Shown here piece by piece: positions 12,574 to 25,980 of a stretch of 64,000 nt of DNA (position 1 is the first letter of the stretch; the number at the start of each line of letters is the position of its first letter). A program made the translations under genes and the position numbers. Under the pieces are notes generated by a model, which saw nothing but the letters and a program-made list of their open reading frames with translations, did not search any database and was not told the DNA's origin. The stretch comes from Lophius americanus (lineage: Eukaryota > Chordata > Actinopteri > Lophiiformes > Lophiidae): contig JBBDHG010000051.1 of assembly GCA_037951165.1 (NCBI GenBank), positions 7,616,501 through 7,680,500 on the forward strand, given 5' to 3'.

Positions 12574-12631
12574 CATTATATTATATTATGTTATATTATA
12601 TTATATTATAATATTTTATATTATATTATGT
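12574..12631. repeat. TTATA-type microsatellite
   Basis: Imperfect tandem TTATA repeat of about 58 bp. Confidence 0.85.
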
Positions 12632-12636
12632 TTTAA

Positions 12637-13868
12637 TATAGATGAGAGGAAACACACTCTCTTGCTGTTAACCAATTACAGGCCATACTTTCATTGAGCA
12701 AACCTATATTAATAACTTATTTTGGGATGTCCCATGATCAAAACCGTTTGCATTCGGCTGAATCGGGAAATTCAAATGAGTTTCTCTTTTCAGTCAGTAA
12801 AGTTGAAGAATGACAAGTCAACTCAAAATAGCTATTTATTCATTCCGTGTCCTTGAACACATCTCCAAGATTTGAACATTCTCAAGATTTTCACATCTTT
12901 GTTGATGTTTTCTCCCTCTTCCTCGCTGCCGTTGACAGGTTCTGCTTCTGTATCCATTCTGACGGTGATAAATACTGAATATGATTGGTCTCATTTTCAT
13001 GTAACTTGTCTGTTAATTTGAACAATAGCAGTTTTTAAAGTGACCCAAATCCTGAACCATAGTTTTTTCTTGTAAATATTGCCAACTAACATGCTGCTCG
13101 TTTGGATTTTTTAATTTTTTAACAGTATATTGTCTTTCTAGAAGGGGAGATGAAGTGTGGAACAACCTGTCAGTCATTCCGTTACACAAAAGGAAGGAAA
13201 TGAAAAGTATTCCTTTGTGGAAAAATGCCAGAGGGCTCGATGCGCATCAGAGGTCGGTCAAAGCGTGACATAGAGAGCCCCACGATACAGAAATTCAGCC
13301 TGATGTGACACAGAGGAACATAAGAAAGATAGGTAGAAGAATAGAAACTCTGTTCACCCCCACAGGAGATATGTAGGCATTACAGCAGCTCCAGATCAAG
13401 ACAGCTGACATGCCGAGGATAATAAAATAGTGTACACACATGCTTACATATTTACAGAATACAATTGAAGTAAAGCTATAAATGCAAGATAAGTATAAAT
13501 CCAATCTCCAAATATCAAACATGTCCAGTGCTCCTCATCTGCATATGTGCTGCATATAGCCAGGAGCAGGTGAGGAAGAGTTCGAGGACCACCTCGCTAA
13601 CAACTCCTCCTAGAGGACCAAAAACACGGAAGGACAGAGAGATCAAAGCCCATGAGAGGGAGGTGTTGGTTCTTGTTTATTGAGGGAATGGATCCGATGT
13701 CACATCGGCCAGCAGGGACCGGAGTCCTGCTGGAGGAGAGGGGGAGGATTTGGCCACCGCTGCCAGACCATCAGTTGGATAGTGTCGTCGTGTGAGCGGG
13801 AAATCACTCCTAAAGTTCAGCTTTTTTTTAATAGAAAGTAAAGTAAAAGAATCAAGTTCCGTTATTTC
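12637..13868. other. Intergenic, no gene seen
   Basis: No exon or RNA gene is recognised. At 13710-13733 there is a short inverted repeat, CCAGCAGG...CCTGCTGG. Confidence 0.4.
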
Positions 13869-14545
13869 ATGCTATTTATGTCCCCGAAAAGTCGTGGAAT
13901 CGTCATCATCTCCGCCACATCCACCACACATCCTTCCTGTTAACGCGATAACGCTGAACAGATCTGGATCTGGTTTAATTTTGGGAAAGGTCAAAGAGAT
14001 ATTCCCAACATCATAATCATCATAATTTCTCAACCATTGGTCCGATTCTGTGAAATTTGAATCGACTCAAGGAGACCCATCTTGTTTATTTCATATTTTA
14101 CATTAAATGTTCAGAGCTTCTTTTTTTTATTTACGAGAAACATTGTTTTCTGGACATAACTCAAAAAACATTTCATCAATCATTTTCACACTTTATATCC
14201 CCAAAGACTTTAGTACCGGGAAAAACTGAATTGATTTAGGAAAAGGTTGGTTGTAGATTTCCAACACTAGGGGGCGCTTTACCTCCAAAAGTTTTTCAGC
14301 CATAATTTCTCAACAATTGATCCGATTCAGTCAAATTTAAGTGCATATGAATCTTTTACCCAATATATATATATATATATATATATATTCTAATAATTCA
14401 CATTTTACTCAATTCCAGGAACTTATTTTTTACTGAAAATACTGCTGGACTTACTACACATTTAATTTGAAGTGTTCAATCAGGGGATTACTCGTACAAC
14501 ACAGGGGTTTGGGGGCTTTTGGGGACGACAGCATAGGTCTACTCA
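13869..14545 (+). repeat. Dispersed repeat family A, copy 6 (most complete)
   Basis: All modules occur in order. They are the head (TATGTCCCCGAAAAGTCG), GTTAACGCGATAACGC, a first partial middle block and ATTTCCAACACTAGGGGGCG. Then come CATAATTTCTCAACAATTGA, a (TA)n tract (14363-14389) and the 3' module with GGGGACGACAGCATAGGTCT at the end. At about 680 bp it is the best model for the family's full length. The left arm of the terminal hairpin is lost. Confidence 0.75.
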
Positions 14546-17500
14546 AATGTTATGTTATGCTATTTTATTCTGCTGTGTTATAATTAAGGTTCAGTTCTAA
14601 TCAAGCCTTAATAAACAGACAGACATTATTAAACATAAATGTAAACATATTTCCTCAGATGCCACTATTTCCATTAAGCAAATTCCTCTAAATTTGGAGA
14701 ATACGTCTCTGTTCTTTGCTTAATCTGCCCCAAAGACAAATGTTTTGTCTTCTGTGTGACATACCTTAGCTACGTCTACATGAAGCCAGTGACTCGCTGT
14801 AAAGAACCGGACCCTCTCCAGAGAATAGTTTATGGTGTGTGACGGACGGAATGACTGCTGTCGCCTCTAACTGGACCTGCAGTCCGATCGTAAATCCACC
14901 AGTCTTCCTACTACAGTGTCCTTGATTTTATTTAGAAAATATTAAAGGATATTCAGTCGAAGCTGAAGGTGGAAACTTGCCGTAAAGCAAATATAATTTC
15001 CAATCCATATATAATCAGACTATTCCCCATGTTTAATGATGTAGATTAAAATAATCCAGGCGGGCCTTCGTCTGTGGTTTCCTGTCTACGCTTTAACATC
15101 AAATATTCACAATACAAATCTCCGAGTTAGTTTCTCAATCAAATATTCGCCTTAGATTAATTGCAAATGTTTTGAAAGGCATTGTGAAGGCATAGTATGT
15201 TAGAGTATGTTACAAATAGGTCGAAACAAGAGTTAGAGTAGAATTGATGCTGGAGACTAGATAGAGGCTGCAGAACCTTCCATGGATCATCCCCTTTGCT
15301 GTGGTTCTGCCTCACGTTTCAGTCAGCTGCTTGAAGATAAAGTCAAGGTGGAGTTCATGTCTAATCTGTTTTTTTTTTCACATTTCTATTTTGCTGTACC
15401 AACATTCATTCCAGCTAAAAAATATTTTGTGCACTTAACTCCACTAAAGATCACAGCTTCCAGCCATTGACTAGGTCACCAAATACAAGTTTGCTCTCAA
15501 ACAACAAGAATGAACAGCCCCGTAGCAAAGATGGCAACCCCGGTGAGAAAGGAGCAATCCCTGAAGGTAGAAAGCTCCGACATTAACCCTTTAACGCCCT
15601 GCCGAACTGTTTGGTTGAGCACATTTTGAATTTATTTTCTCATTGAACATTCATTTGACTTAGCCTGTTTATAATTTCACCCGGTGCAGAGTAAGAGTAA
15701 GGGGCCATGGATTAGGCCCTGGGGGACACCACCGGCATATTAAAGCATGTGAGGAATTACTTAACAGAGTTATGTAACTTGATACAACCATTTAAATTCT
15801 AAGTAGGCAAGGCAAGAAGGGATGAAAATGTTTATGTGCAAGCATTTCCTAATATTCCAGACAAGAAATGAGTTTCCTTATACGGAATGTTGAACGTGTT
15901 GCGCTCACAGTGACCTTGTTTACACTCAAGATAGTTTTCGTGAGTTTGGCGGACCTGAAGTAAATTCATTTGTAGCGCTTCAGCATTGTGTTCCTCCTTT
16001 CGAGAGGGCGAATCGCAGTTGAAGCATTTCAACTTGAAGATCAGCTGAAATATTACCAACCCCGACTCTCAAGCAAAGCCCACACAATAGTCTATGACTG
16101 TAAACACTAAGACTATCTGCACAGCAGTCAGTAAGCAATCTGGGGACGCTTATATAAATGCATGTGACACCCCTGCAGCAAAGCATTTGTTCATGCATTT
16201 AAATAGGAGTATTATTGTAATGATGAATATTTTCCACTTAAAGATTCTGCTACTCTGCCAGTATTTTTGACTCTCCTACATGCTGTTGACTGTTGGTCTG
16301 TAATTGGTTTGAAGGTGTTGACGGCCTTGAGGAGAAAATGAGCTGACCCCAAGGCTTCTTTCTCTCTTTTATATCCCCATAATTCCGCTATCAATCTCCT
16401 CCTTGTGCATACACTGTCAAAGGAAAATATTTTTGAAATTTCACATTATGGCATGTTTTTAAGATGCACCTATTCATACAATACTTCAAATTATTCCATC
16501 ATGTGGTGTCGATTTTTTTTAAGGTTTCGCTGCTCCATATTTTCTTTCCAGGTTATTATACTGAAGCTGTTTCTAATACAGCAACAGTCTATCACATCAC
16601 CACGGAACGTTTGGGGGTCAGTCGCAGGTTTTAAATCCATGTACTACATACAAATATATATTTACAAAAGAGAGAGATGTGGCATTAAGTTTAAGAAAGA
16701 AAAAACAAGAAGAGATCAATGACTGAAAATAGAATGGAGGAGAAGATCTGTCGTCATTGTTGGAGAGTGATGGACCCATCGACTCCAGCCGGAGTTTTGC
16801 AACTATTTGCATTGTATTGTTTATGAAATGAGCGATTTAAGAGGTAACTCTGGAAGCCAGCCCCTTCTAATATAATCAGATTATATAAGATTAGATATAT
16901 ATAGTTTTCTGATAAAACTGGATTTGGTGGTTGAAACGGGACACTCGTTATTTATTTATGAAAGAAATATAAAAATAAAATATGCAAAAAAAAAAGTCAG
17001 TGAAAAACGTTAGAAATCTGTTTTAAAGTCAGATTCTCCCCAGTTCAGTTGAGAAAACTCTATATTTTTTAATATAGCTTGTATTTTTAGTAATTATTTC
17101 TGGAGATCAAGCTGAGATTTAAGTCAAAATTCTGATCTTAATTACCATTTCTAAAAAACAAGATTTCATGGGGCCCTAATCATCTTAAATACATTTCAAA
17201 TGATAATTCTTCATTTTAAATAGGATTAATTGGACTTCTGGTTACATTTTATTACTTGTAATGTATTATAGTACGATTATGTTTCGGACGCACATGTTTG
17301 GTATTTCTCCAAATAATCTCACCCTGCAGTACCCCAAATACTTCAAGGGGTTTCCTACCGCCATTCAAAATACTGCATGAAATTGTAATGTCACAATTAA
17401 TATTTTGAACGCTATATAGTCTAGTCTAGTTAATTTGACTAGTTTCACGTCAAATAAATACATCCTGGCGTTTCAATGGAAAATAGAGGTCGCTTGATCG

Positions 17501-20374
17501 TCAACAAAGTCTATATCCTCGCCCGCAAGTGGATGATCATTTGATAAACCCACACAGAAGCGTCACCGTTTCCCAGCCCTCACTTTCATTTTCCATATGC
17601 CGTAGTATTTGAGCCACAATCCTGAGCAGCAGCTGTTCATTTTGGCACGCAGTTTGAATATATTTTGTGCCATATTTCGAGTCGAACCCTTGCGTGCGTC
17701 TGACTCCTCGGTCTCCTTGATGTTTCAAGACGGGTCGGGTGGGTTGCCGACATGGCCGCAGACCCCTAAGGCACTTGACGTGGGCCGGTGTGAAATAGTT
17801 TGACTCAAGTGTCGAGGAGGGTGATAGGAAGGCGGATTCCGTAGGCATTTGTCTTCTCCGACGTGGATTTTCATTTACAGCGCTCCATTGACTCAGACAA
17901 AAATACAAAACAAAAGAGCCCAAAGAAGAATTCTGTAATTTAACTCAAAAACAACTTCAGGACTTTGACTTCGTAAGGCACGTGTTCACAGCAGCACATC
18001 CTTCACTAACATCCCCCCTCTCCTCAGAGCTTAATTTTCCGCTGCTTACATATACAGTATAACATGATCAGTTCCACATCTGCGAATAAATAAGACCATA
18101 CCGATACCAAAATGGGTAGGTAAGTTCCCTCTCTCTTAAATTCAATACTAGAAGTCAAAAGGATAAAAACTTCCAAACATAACTTTGAAATATTTGTATT
18201 ACTTTAACAGAGGGAAATTAATGATCAGGAATTATTCTACCACATTTATACAAACCCAAATCAACATACAACAGAAGAAAAAAAACCTGCACTTGGATGT
18301 AACCGGTGATGTCATGGATGACATCAACAAAACCCATAAAAGGCAGGAGATTTTGGGCGGTTCCCTCTAAAAAGCTCTTCCTGGTGTGAGCAAAGAGACA
18401 AATGTGGGTATTTGTCAAAACAAAGAAACAATTTGTTCCATAATCACACCTACAACACAATAAAAATAATTGAAAATAACTTTCTCACTTACTGGTATGA
18501 TGGGAATTGTAACTCATTGCAAACACAAATAAACCCTGGATAATAAGTGAAAGTAAGTTATTAATATGTAGTAAGTAAATGAATATGGTGTAATGTGATG
18601 GATTAAGGGAAAGGGACAAGTGGTAAGTAATAAGGAGGGATCGAAACCCTGTTGGGTTGTTTACTGAGAACCACCCTCTCCGGTCTGTCCGGTACCAGTA
18701 ATGACCCGAAAATGATCCTGTAATGACCTGCAAAGCAACTTTGGTCCCATTCTAAGGTTAATTTCATGATTTTGTATTTTTATATCATCATTTATTTAGA
18801 TAGTGTTCAGTAGTCTCAGATTTCTGTTTCCCCTTTTTTTTCGGACAGTGTAATGCTTTTATTTTTGGTTTTGGGGGTTTCGTCAGGATCCAATGAATTT
18901 TTTTTACATGAGTTCTTCGGTTGCTACAAAGTCGATTCGCTGCACAGTCATGCACCATGGAACGAATGAACGCATATAAGGGGTACCCCACTGTGAAGTA
19001 AACTTCATACCTGAAAAACAATGGGATCATGTGAGCATGTTAGCATGTTGGTGTTAGCTGTACAACCTCACCTGACAGAATGGTTGTACACATAGTCATG
19101 GTGATATCACAAACAGAACAAGACAGACCCATGAACAACTTGTAAACTAATTATTTTACAACGTGTCCATTATGTGGTACCAGTGGAGCTGTCCAAAAAC
19201 AAGCCTAATCTTGACCCTCCCGTTAAAACGTCACAGATTGCAGCTTTTCGTTTGACAAAGAGCATTTGTTAGGATTTAGCCTGATGTTGGCATTATCACA
19301 GGAGAAACTATAAAACCACATATGTGTCCGTTCAACAGGAGCACCGCTACAAGTACCTTTGCACCAAACACATACATTTTAATCAACAAAAAAGTGATGC
19401 TATTACCTTATGTTAATGTGTTTGTTTCCCCTTTCACTCTGGTCTCCTGGGATAGTCTGGCTCGGCTCTCTTCTTTCCCATCACACAATCATAGGGTCTA
19501 ACAAAAAAACGCCTCTTGTTTTTCTGGCTGAGGACAAGACCACCGCCACTGGATGTTTCTGAGTTCCAGGCTCCTCTGTGAATTTACTCAAAGCTTTTAT
19601 TCATCAGATTTTGGAACTGTCACAAGACTTTACAGATGTGAAGGCTTTTGATGCAAAGCATCAACAGGCGAGGATTTTTGATTTCCATGCTCATGTTCCT
19701 GGTGGGCAAACACATTAACGTTGGTTCAGACAGAATAAACAAGCTCACAGTCAACTGCAGCTGACTGTCAGCTGATTAAAAAGAGTGATACTGTGTTCAG
19801 TCAAGGCAGCGTGTTTCTTCTGTCAGCTCCACATTCACCCCTGAGCAATACCCCGCTGTTTGCACTTTTTAAGCCTCTTCCTGGCCTGGTTCTTTAGTTA
19901 AACTTAACTTCTGCTGGGTATGGTATCTTTCTATGCATATGTCTCTGAAAAGTCTGTAGTTCATATATTTGTAATCTTTCAGTGTATATTTAGTTTCGTA
20001 GTAAAGGTGTAATAACACATCATGTCATTTCCTATACAGCTTCTGAATAGCAAACTTCTGGTATCCCAGACTCTAATAAGACTTTTAAAATGCATTTATG
20101 ACCGATCGAATCACAGATGAACAGCAAGACACATCCCTGAATATACATCGCTGATTACACATCGCTAAATACAAGCGTGAACAATCAGAAGACACATTGT
20201 CATCATATCATTCAAACGCTTTGACTACGTATCTTTTGTATTGTAAACGTTAACATATCCTGATAAAATAAAGACCGTAGCAGGGAAGTATATCAACAAT
20301 GGTGAGTTTTCTATTGGGTCTCATGGCTAGGGATTCACTGACTAACGGCTTTTTTAAGGAGCTTAAATTTTCAA
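14546..20374. other. Long intergenic stretch without recognised genes
   Basis: About 5.8 kb of AT-rich sequence with few repeats. Small ORFs such as 17537-17923 (minus) have no recognisable motif. At 18299-18319 there is a near-perfect palindrome, TGATGTCAT-GG-ATGACATCA, containing two ATF/CRE-like half-consensus sites. I see no RNA gene. Confidence 0.4.
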
Positions 20375-20555
20375 CTTGTCCTGCAATCTTTAGCAAGTCC
20401 GCAATTACCTTGTCCTGTTTGTCTCAGCAGTTGGAATAGTCCGTACACGTAGATTAGATCTTGAAACATCTTCAGGTTTTTAGGTATACTGTGATAATAA
20501 GCTAAACAAATCTGACACATGAAAGACATGACCAATAACTAGCGCCCTTTAACAT
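20375..20555 (+). repeat. Dispersed repeat F, copy 1
   Basis: Shares CTTGTCCTGCAATCTTTAGC and the following CATCTGA/GACTGATAACTA-like and ACATTGTAGCGGAAG-like blocks with 35527-35660. It lies immediately before family A copy 7. Identity unknown. Confidence 0.5.
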
Positions 20556-20579
20556 TGTAGCGGAAGTGCTGTAGGAAGC

Positions 20580-20890
20580 GGCACTAGGGGGAGCTTTTTC
20601 TCGGAAAGTTTTTGGCCCATTATTTCTCAACCTAGGGTCCGATTTAGTCCAGATTTGGTGCGAATGACTCGACTGAAGGCGATCTATCTATTTCATATCA
20701 TATTTAACCCACATCTTAATCTAAAAGTTCCTATTTTACCACTATTGAGACTTTTTCACTAAAATGCAGTGGACATAACTTCACATTTAACTTAAGGAGA
20801 TCAATCACGGGGATTGCTTTTATAACGCAGGGGATTGCGGACTTTTCAGGGTTATACCCATGGTGTCGGGGACGACAGCATAGGTTTAGT
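20580..20890 (+). repeat. Dispersed repeat family A, copy 7
   Basis: It starts within the GCACTAGGGGGAGCTTTTTC block. It keeps TCCAGATTTGGTGCGAATGA and the 3' module, and ends with the hairpin TGTCG-GGGA-CGACA, then GCATAGGTTTAG. It is 5' truncated. Confidence 0.75.
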
Positions 20891-22011
20891 TTTGAGAGTG
20901 GAAATCTTTCAAGTCAACCAATGAAAAGTAGCAGGTATCCTCATCAAGGCTTCGTACAAAAGCAGTTATGTGGGGATGTCAAAATTCAGAAAGTAAATTG
21001 CATAAAACACATTTGGAATTCAAGTCTATGGTTTTATTACAGTATTGAATAAGTTGAGTTGACTTTATCAATATTCTGTCTTTCAGGTAGCACAAAATAA
21101 TAGGAACTCCCCCAAATTTGATACGGTCCAATTCAACAGAACCAAGCCCTACAGCCTGAACTACCAGTGATGACTGATCACCTTTCTCACATCTCAAGAC
21201 GAGAGATTCTTTTGTTTTCATCATATTGCATTCATGCTGAGCACTAATACATTTGAAAATGTCAGCACATACATTGTATTTCTATGCAAATTGATCAAAT
21301 GCATTTCCATTTAAAAGCATAAATCAAGATTAAGTTCCAGAAGAATCAAATATTTCATGAATATTTTAATTTAAAGACCAGGCCTGTGCTGCGTTTACCA
21401 ATTACGTGGAGGGATATATTATATGGAGGCTTGGGACTTGACATTAAAAGAGGGGGCTGCCTCTGCTGTATATGAATCTCACACTGGTGATTCCTCTACT
21501 TTGAAATGACCATATTTCGTCTGCATTCTTTTTAAATGGAGTAACATTTTAGCAGTAATGGATAACAGATGAGGTGATACCCCTGAGGTCAAGCTGGCAT
21601 CTGAGCTGCCCTTGTTGAAAAATCATTTGTGTTATGATAGGATTTTCATCCACAGCCATCCTTGCCCCCAATAAGGAGGCGTAATGAAAAATTCACCTGT
21701 ATTTTCCATCGATCCTCTGAGGCACTGCGGAGAGTGATGAAACCACCGAACTTGATGTTCGATAACCCTCAATGTAGTGACAGATATCATTTTACCAGAT
21801 TAACCACATTTGAAAACATGGATTAACAAACCTGTCATTTTTGCATCTACGTAAGACTAAATTTCTTGAAACGAGACTATATGTTAACAGCTGTTTTGAC
21901 TTTAGGCCTGTAGAGATACAGACTGGAAGCTGCAGATACAAATATTCCACCCAGTAATAACTGTTTATTACTATACTTTATACCAAAGTCCAGGTTTCAA
22001 TCAAGAAAAAA
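20891..22011. other. Intergenic, no gene seen
   Basis: No exon or RNA gene is recognised. 21400-21760 is less AT-rich than its surroundings and could hold a conserved element, but nothing in it can be named. Confidence 0.35.
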
Positions 22012-22150
22012 ATTATCACGTTATAAAGTGACAGATATTTTCACGTTAAATGTGATCATTTTTGCATCTTTACATGATAGTTTTCATGTTATAACATGAC
22101 AATTTTCACGTTATAACATTATAAATTTTCACAGAAATTCACTTCCGTAT
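22012..22150 (+). repeat. Palindromic-unit array, family B, copy 4
   Basis: Units ATTATCACGTTATAAAGTGA, TTTTCATGTTATAACATGAC and TTTTCACGTTATAACATT are followed by a shortened cap, CACTTCCGTA. The long TTTTCTGGCATG part of the cap is missing here. Confidence 0.7.
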
Positions 22151-23266
22151 CCCAAGAATGCGTTGAATTCATGCTCATCGATATGTGGAATTTTGTAGAG
22201 ATTGTTTTTGTTAATTGTTACACATTAAATGTGTTAAAGATACATTTCTAAAATCACACATTTCATTCTATTTGTATTGAATACAGGTATTTATTTATTT
22301 TCCTTTAAGCATGTATTAAGAATCTATAACATGAAATATATGTTCTAAAATCTGACAAATTCAGAGTCTGTTCTTTGTTAACTAAGAGATAAAATGACCA
22401 ATAATCCCTTGAAAGAAGACAAATTGGTTTTATTTTGTTCAATCAATCATTTTGAGGAAGTTTCGGTCCTTATTCTCTGAAGCAGTCGGTTTTTCCTTCC
22501 AGTTTCAAAAAGCTTGACAATGATTCATCCTTTTTCAAACACTGCATTTAATTAAGGCAGGGAATGAGGTCTGCAAAAAAAAGGAGCTTATCTTTATTAA
22601 TTGAGCTTTCTGCACCACTGCTTTGCTGAGCGCGTTGTTATAACGCGTTTTCTCAAGTCACATGACGGTTCATTTATCATCAGCAGGAAACCCCTCTGAT
22701 CGGCAGCCACAAACACAAGTCTATCACACTCAAATCGCTAAAGTCTTCTTGTACCTGCTGCAATATTTTTTTCCGGTGGCCCTGTCTTTTACTTTGAGAT
22801 CTCTAAATGATCTCTAAATGTTCAGTCCAACAATCATCTCTCAGCAAAGCCTCCAATTTGGAAATGTATTCGACCGTTCCCCATTGTGCTCTGAGGTTAG
22901 TCGTTGATCATGATGTGATGTGGCTGGCTGGCGATGTCCTTAGCCAATATCTCCAGTCGCAGATCCTCTAGCAAGATGCTAGCAGCCTCTGACCTCTCTC
23001 TATTATCCTCCAGATCTGTAATTTAAGGGAGGAGAGGGTGACAAAACAACGGAGACTCTCATTTTTCAACACTGGGCCATCATGCAGATTAACTCATTGC
23101 TTTTGTATTTTGAGGTAGATGTGTTTTAATTGTATGCATGTAAGAATTACGCCTACACTGTTTTCCCTGACAGCAAATAAGGGTATATGAAGTGGTAAAT
23201 CTCGCAAAAAGGCCTAAATTAAATGTGAAGGATAATTGTATTTATATTTGGGAAAAAAGAAGGTAC
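22151..23266. other. Intergenic, no gene seen
   Basis: No exon, RNA gene or repeat is recognised apart from a short duplication of GATCTCTAAAT at 22798-22818. Confidence 0.4.
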
Positions 23267-23446
23267 CCCAGTCCCCCAGTAATTCAAATATGAACTATTA
23301 GAGTAGAAGATAAGATAGAACTTCTTGAGTGTATTCATTTGTACCAAATTTGTTCCAAATTGGTACAACGGTTTGGAAGTTTTGTCCGAAGAAGAGTGTT
23401 TTGTGTAAAAAAAAACACTCCCTGGTAGTGAGTAAAATATGATATG
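23267..23446 (-). repeat. Dispersed repeat family A, copy 8 (inverted, fragment)
   Basis: Read on the minus strand it gives CATATTTTACTCACTACCAG, CTTCGGACAAAACTT, CAAATTTGGTACAAATGAAT and TAATAGTTCATATTTGA. This is the middle part of family A, diverged. Confidence 0.6.
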
Positions 23447-24258
23447 AACAACCCTGCCTGTGTGCTTGTGTGAAATATCTGGCCATGGTTTCATCTCAAG
23501 CATCAAAAATCAAAAGAAAATAAATATAGCGCCGCACGGTAGCATGTCTCTCACTGCCAGCGGCCAGGCTAAAAAAAAATTCATATATTCATAATCCACT
23601 TATGCTGCTGTACTCGGCCGGTTCATGGCCGTCCATGCTAATAACATGGACCTACATGGGCTTCAGCGTGATGTCATATCAGTGCAGTGACTGGGAATTA
23701 AGAGGTGATTCCTTCGGGCATGGCGATGCCCTTTGTGACACCAAATCTCTAAGGCTAACTCTGCTAGTGCAAACTCGGGTCACAGGTTAGCTGGGTCTTA
23801 TTAAAGCACTGCCAAAGGCAATAAAGGGAGTCATAAAGCCTGATAATGCTCTCTACGGCCAAGCCTGGGTTTCTACGATAACAGCTTTAGACTACAAAGC
23901 AGCAGCTCAGTCAGTTGGTGCCTGGTTTGTGGGGATTGTGGAGATATTTGGCCTTTTTCTGTTTTCAGTCTGACCCATTTAAAGACGGGTAATTTATCAC
24001 CTGTTATGAGAGAAGCGGTCTAAATTAATGTTCTCAGCTTATTTAAACTCCTGGCTCAATAAATGCGATTAATTTGTACCACGGCTGATTTAATTAGCAG
24101 CGTCTTTATTGCCCTGGGTTTCTGCACTTGCTCTGCACAAATTTCAGCTTTTATGTGCCTCCTGTTTGGTCCCATGGGAAAGACTTGTGGCTGTTAAGGC
24201 AAAATACCAGTGATAAAATACAATGCTGGAGACTTTCTTTTCATTTAGAAAAAACAAA
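23447..24258. other. Intergenic; possible homeodomain-site cluster
   Basis: No gene is visible. 23985-24110 is rich in TAATTT/TTAATT core motifs and otherwise non-repetitive, a composition often seen in enhancers. There is no proof of conservation. Confidence 0.3.
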
Positions 24259-24801
24259 TACCTCATCACTGGTCAGAAGGAGCTGCACAGTGTCTTTGTG
24301 GATTTAGAGGAAGCGTACGACAGAGTACCCAGGGAGGAGTTGTAGGATTGCATCATGAAGTCTGGAGTGACAGAGAAGTATGTTAGAATGGTACAGGATA
24401 TGTATGAGAGCATCATGACAGCGCTGACATGTGCATTAGGAGTGATGAACTGGTTCACGGTGCTCCGATGTATGGTTTAGAGACGAACTGACAAAAAGAC
24501 AGGAGGCAGAGCTGGAGGTGGCAGAGTTGAAGATGTCGAGATGTTCTTTGGGAGTGACGAGGATGGACGGCATTAGAAAGGTGCACATCAGAGGGACAGC
24601 CCAGAGTTAGAGGTTTGAGTCAGATTGAGATGGTTTGGACATGTGAAAAGGAGGATCTATTGGTAGAAGGGTGTAGTTGGTTGGTGTGACATTGGAAGAT
24701 GCAGAGGACCGGGCAAGATGGAATCGGAGGATCCACTATAATGACCCCTTAAGGGAACAGTCAAAAGAAGAAGAAGATGAAGAAGAAGTATCTCATCACT
24801 G
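24259..24801 (+). mobile_element. RTE-like LINE remnant with target-site duplication
   Basis: Translation from 24271 gives a reverse-transcriptase segment with 'FVDLEEAYDRVPREEL', then an in-frame TAG, then 'KSGVTEKYVRMVQDMYE'. After 24450 the sequence jumps to the C-terminal region (GGTTTGGACATGTGAAAAGG, GATGCAGAGGACCGGGCAAG) and ends in an AAGAAGAAG tail. An internal deletion therefore removed the catalytic core. TACCTCATCACTG (24259-24271) and TATCTCATCACTG (24789-24801) flank it as a probable target-site duplication. The family is common in fish from memory; RTE clade assignment is tentative. Confidence 0.85.
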
Positions 24802-25980
24802 CCCTCTGATTCATTATTTGATGGCTATAAAGGTCCTTTGTCCCGGGTCTTGAGAAAGGCGGCATGATCCAAGCACTGCAGACTTACTGGAGATGTGACC
24901 ATCACCTCTTGCAGACCCAAGGAGAGGTTAGGAGTTGGCTTCAGCTCTGTTTGATTGATGGCATCGCTTTCATTGCTCCTGCGGGAATGCTAACATCAAC
25001 AACTGACCTGTTGCCTTCACTGACATACTCCGTCTGGTGAGTGGCAGGCGCCTGTGACTCATATGGTTAGACATGTGATCCTCTTGTGACCTCCAGCTGC
25101 CAGCCCCCTCCTCCTCCCGGTGGGTTTTGGGATGTTTAGGTTGATATTGAGCTACCATCGGATTGGCAGCTGCTCCTGACATGCTCACTTCACATCTGGT
25201 CTCTGGAGGTTGCAGCTCAGACAGCTGCTTGTAATTAAAAGCGAATAAAAGACAGATCAAGCACTTTGCTTCTCCTTCCACTGATGACGCCAGGAGGCGG
25301 AAAAAGAATTCTCTAGACCCCCATGGACCGCTGACCTCCAGGGAAAGCTCCTTCGTGTCCTAAGCCTGTGAAGATAAGTTGTTCCGTTTTTCCCCTTAAT
25401 TGCATCCCAGGATGATAAACAAGGTGGATTTGACCATGATTTAAGTCAGGTTCACAATATCATAAATAATAAACAATCAATATAATAGTTACCCCTAAAT
25501 GTTTTGTTTTTTGTTCGACTCATATATATTTGTAGTGTGTTCTCATCTACCATTAGGACGATTAAGTCTTTTTGCGGTACATATTCGTCTCCCTGAGAAA
25601 ACCCTACCGTTGTTTCTGCACTCTTTTAAGTGAAGACAAGTGGAAGTCATTTGTTTCACATCATTTTTATGTCAAACAAAACTAAGTAATTGCATTTTTG
25701 ACCATCAAAACAAAGTAGTCTCACTCCATTCATTTAATAATAAAATGTTAGGGGATAACACAATTGTGTTACCATAACTTTGTTTAGTACTTACAATGTC
25801 ATTGTATTCAGTGAATAAAACTAACTCTGTTTATTAACGTCATTGTAACTGTTTTTAGTTCATTCAATGTCATTGAGTGCAGTAAGTGAAACATTTAGCA
25901 TTTATTGACATTTGCTTAAAAGCATCGAGAACTATTACTTTTCTAATTATATAATTATAATTATATATTACTTTTTCACA
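24802..25980. other. Intergenic, no gene seen
   Basis: No exon or RNA gene is recognised. 25690-25880 contains loosely repeated CATTGTA/TTAGTTCATTCA-like phrases. ORF 24970-25281 (minus) has no recognisable features. Confidence 0.4.

Noticed and set aside
17537..17923. 128-codon ORF on the minus strand
   Set aside because: No known motif, no CpG or splice context, and composition like surrounding non-coding DNA.
24441..24455. samd5 exon 2 candidate (ATGAACTGG phrase)
   Set aside because: It is upstream of exon 1 and inside the LINE remnant, and the surrounding residues do not match the expected tail.
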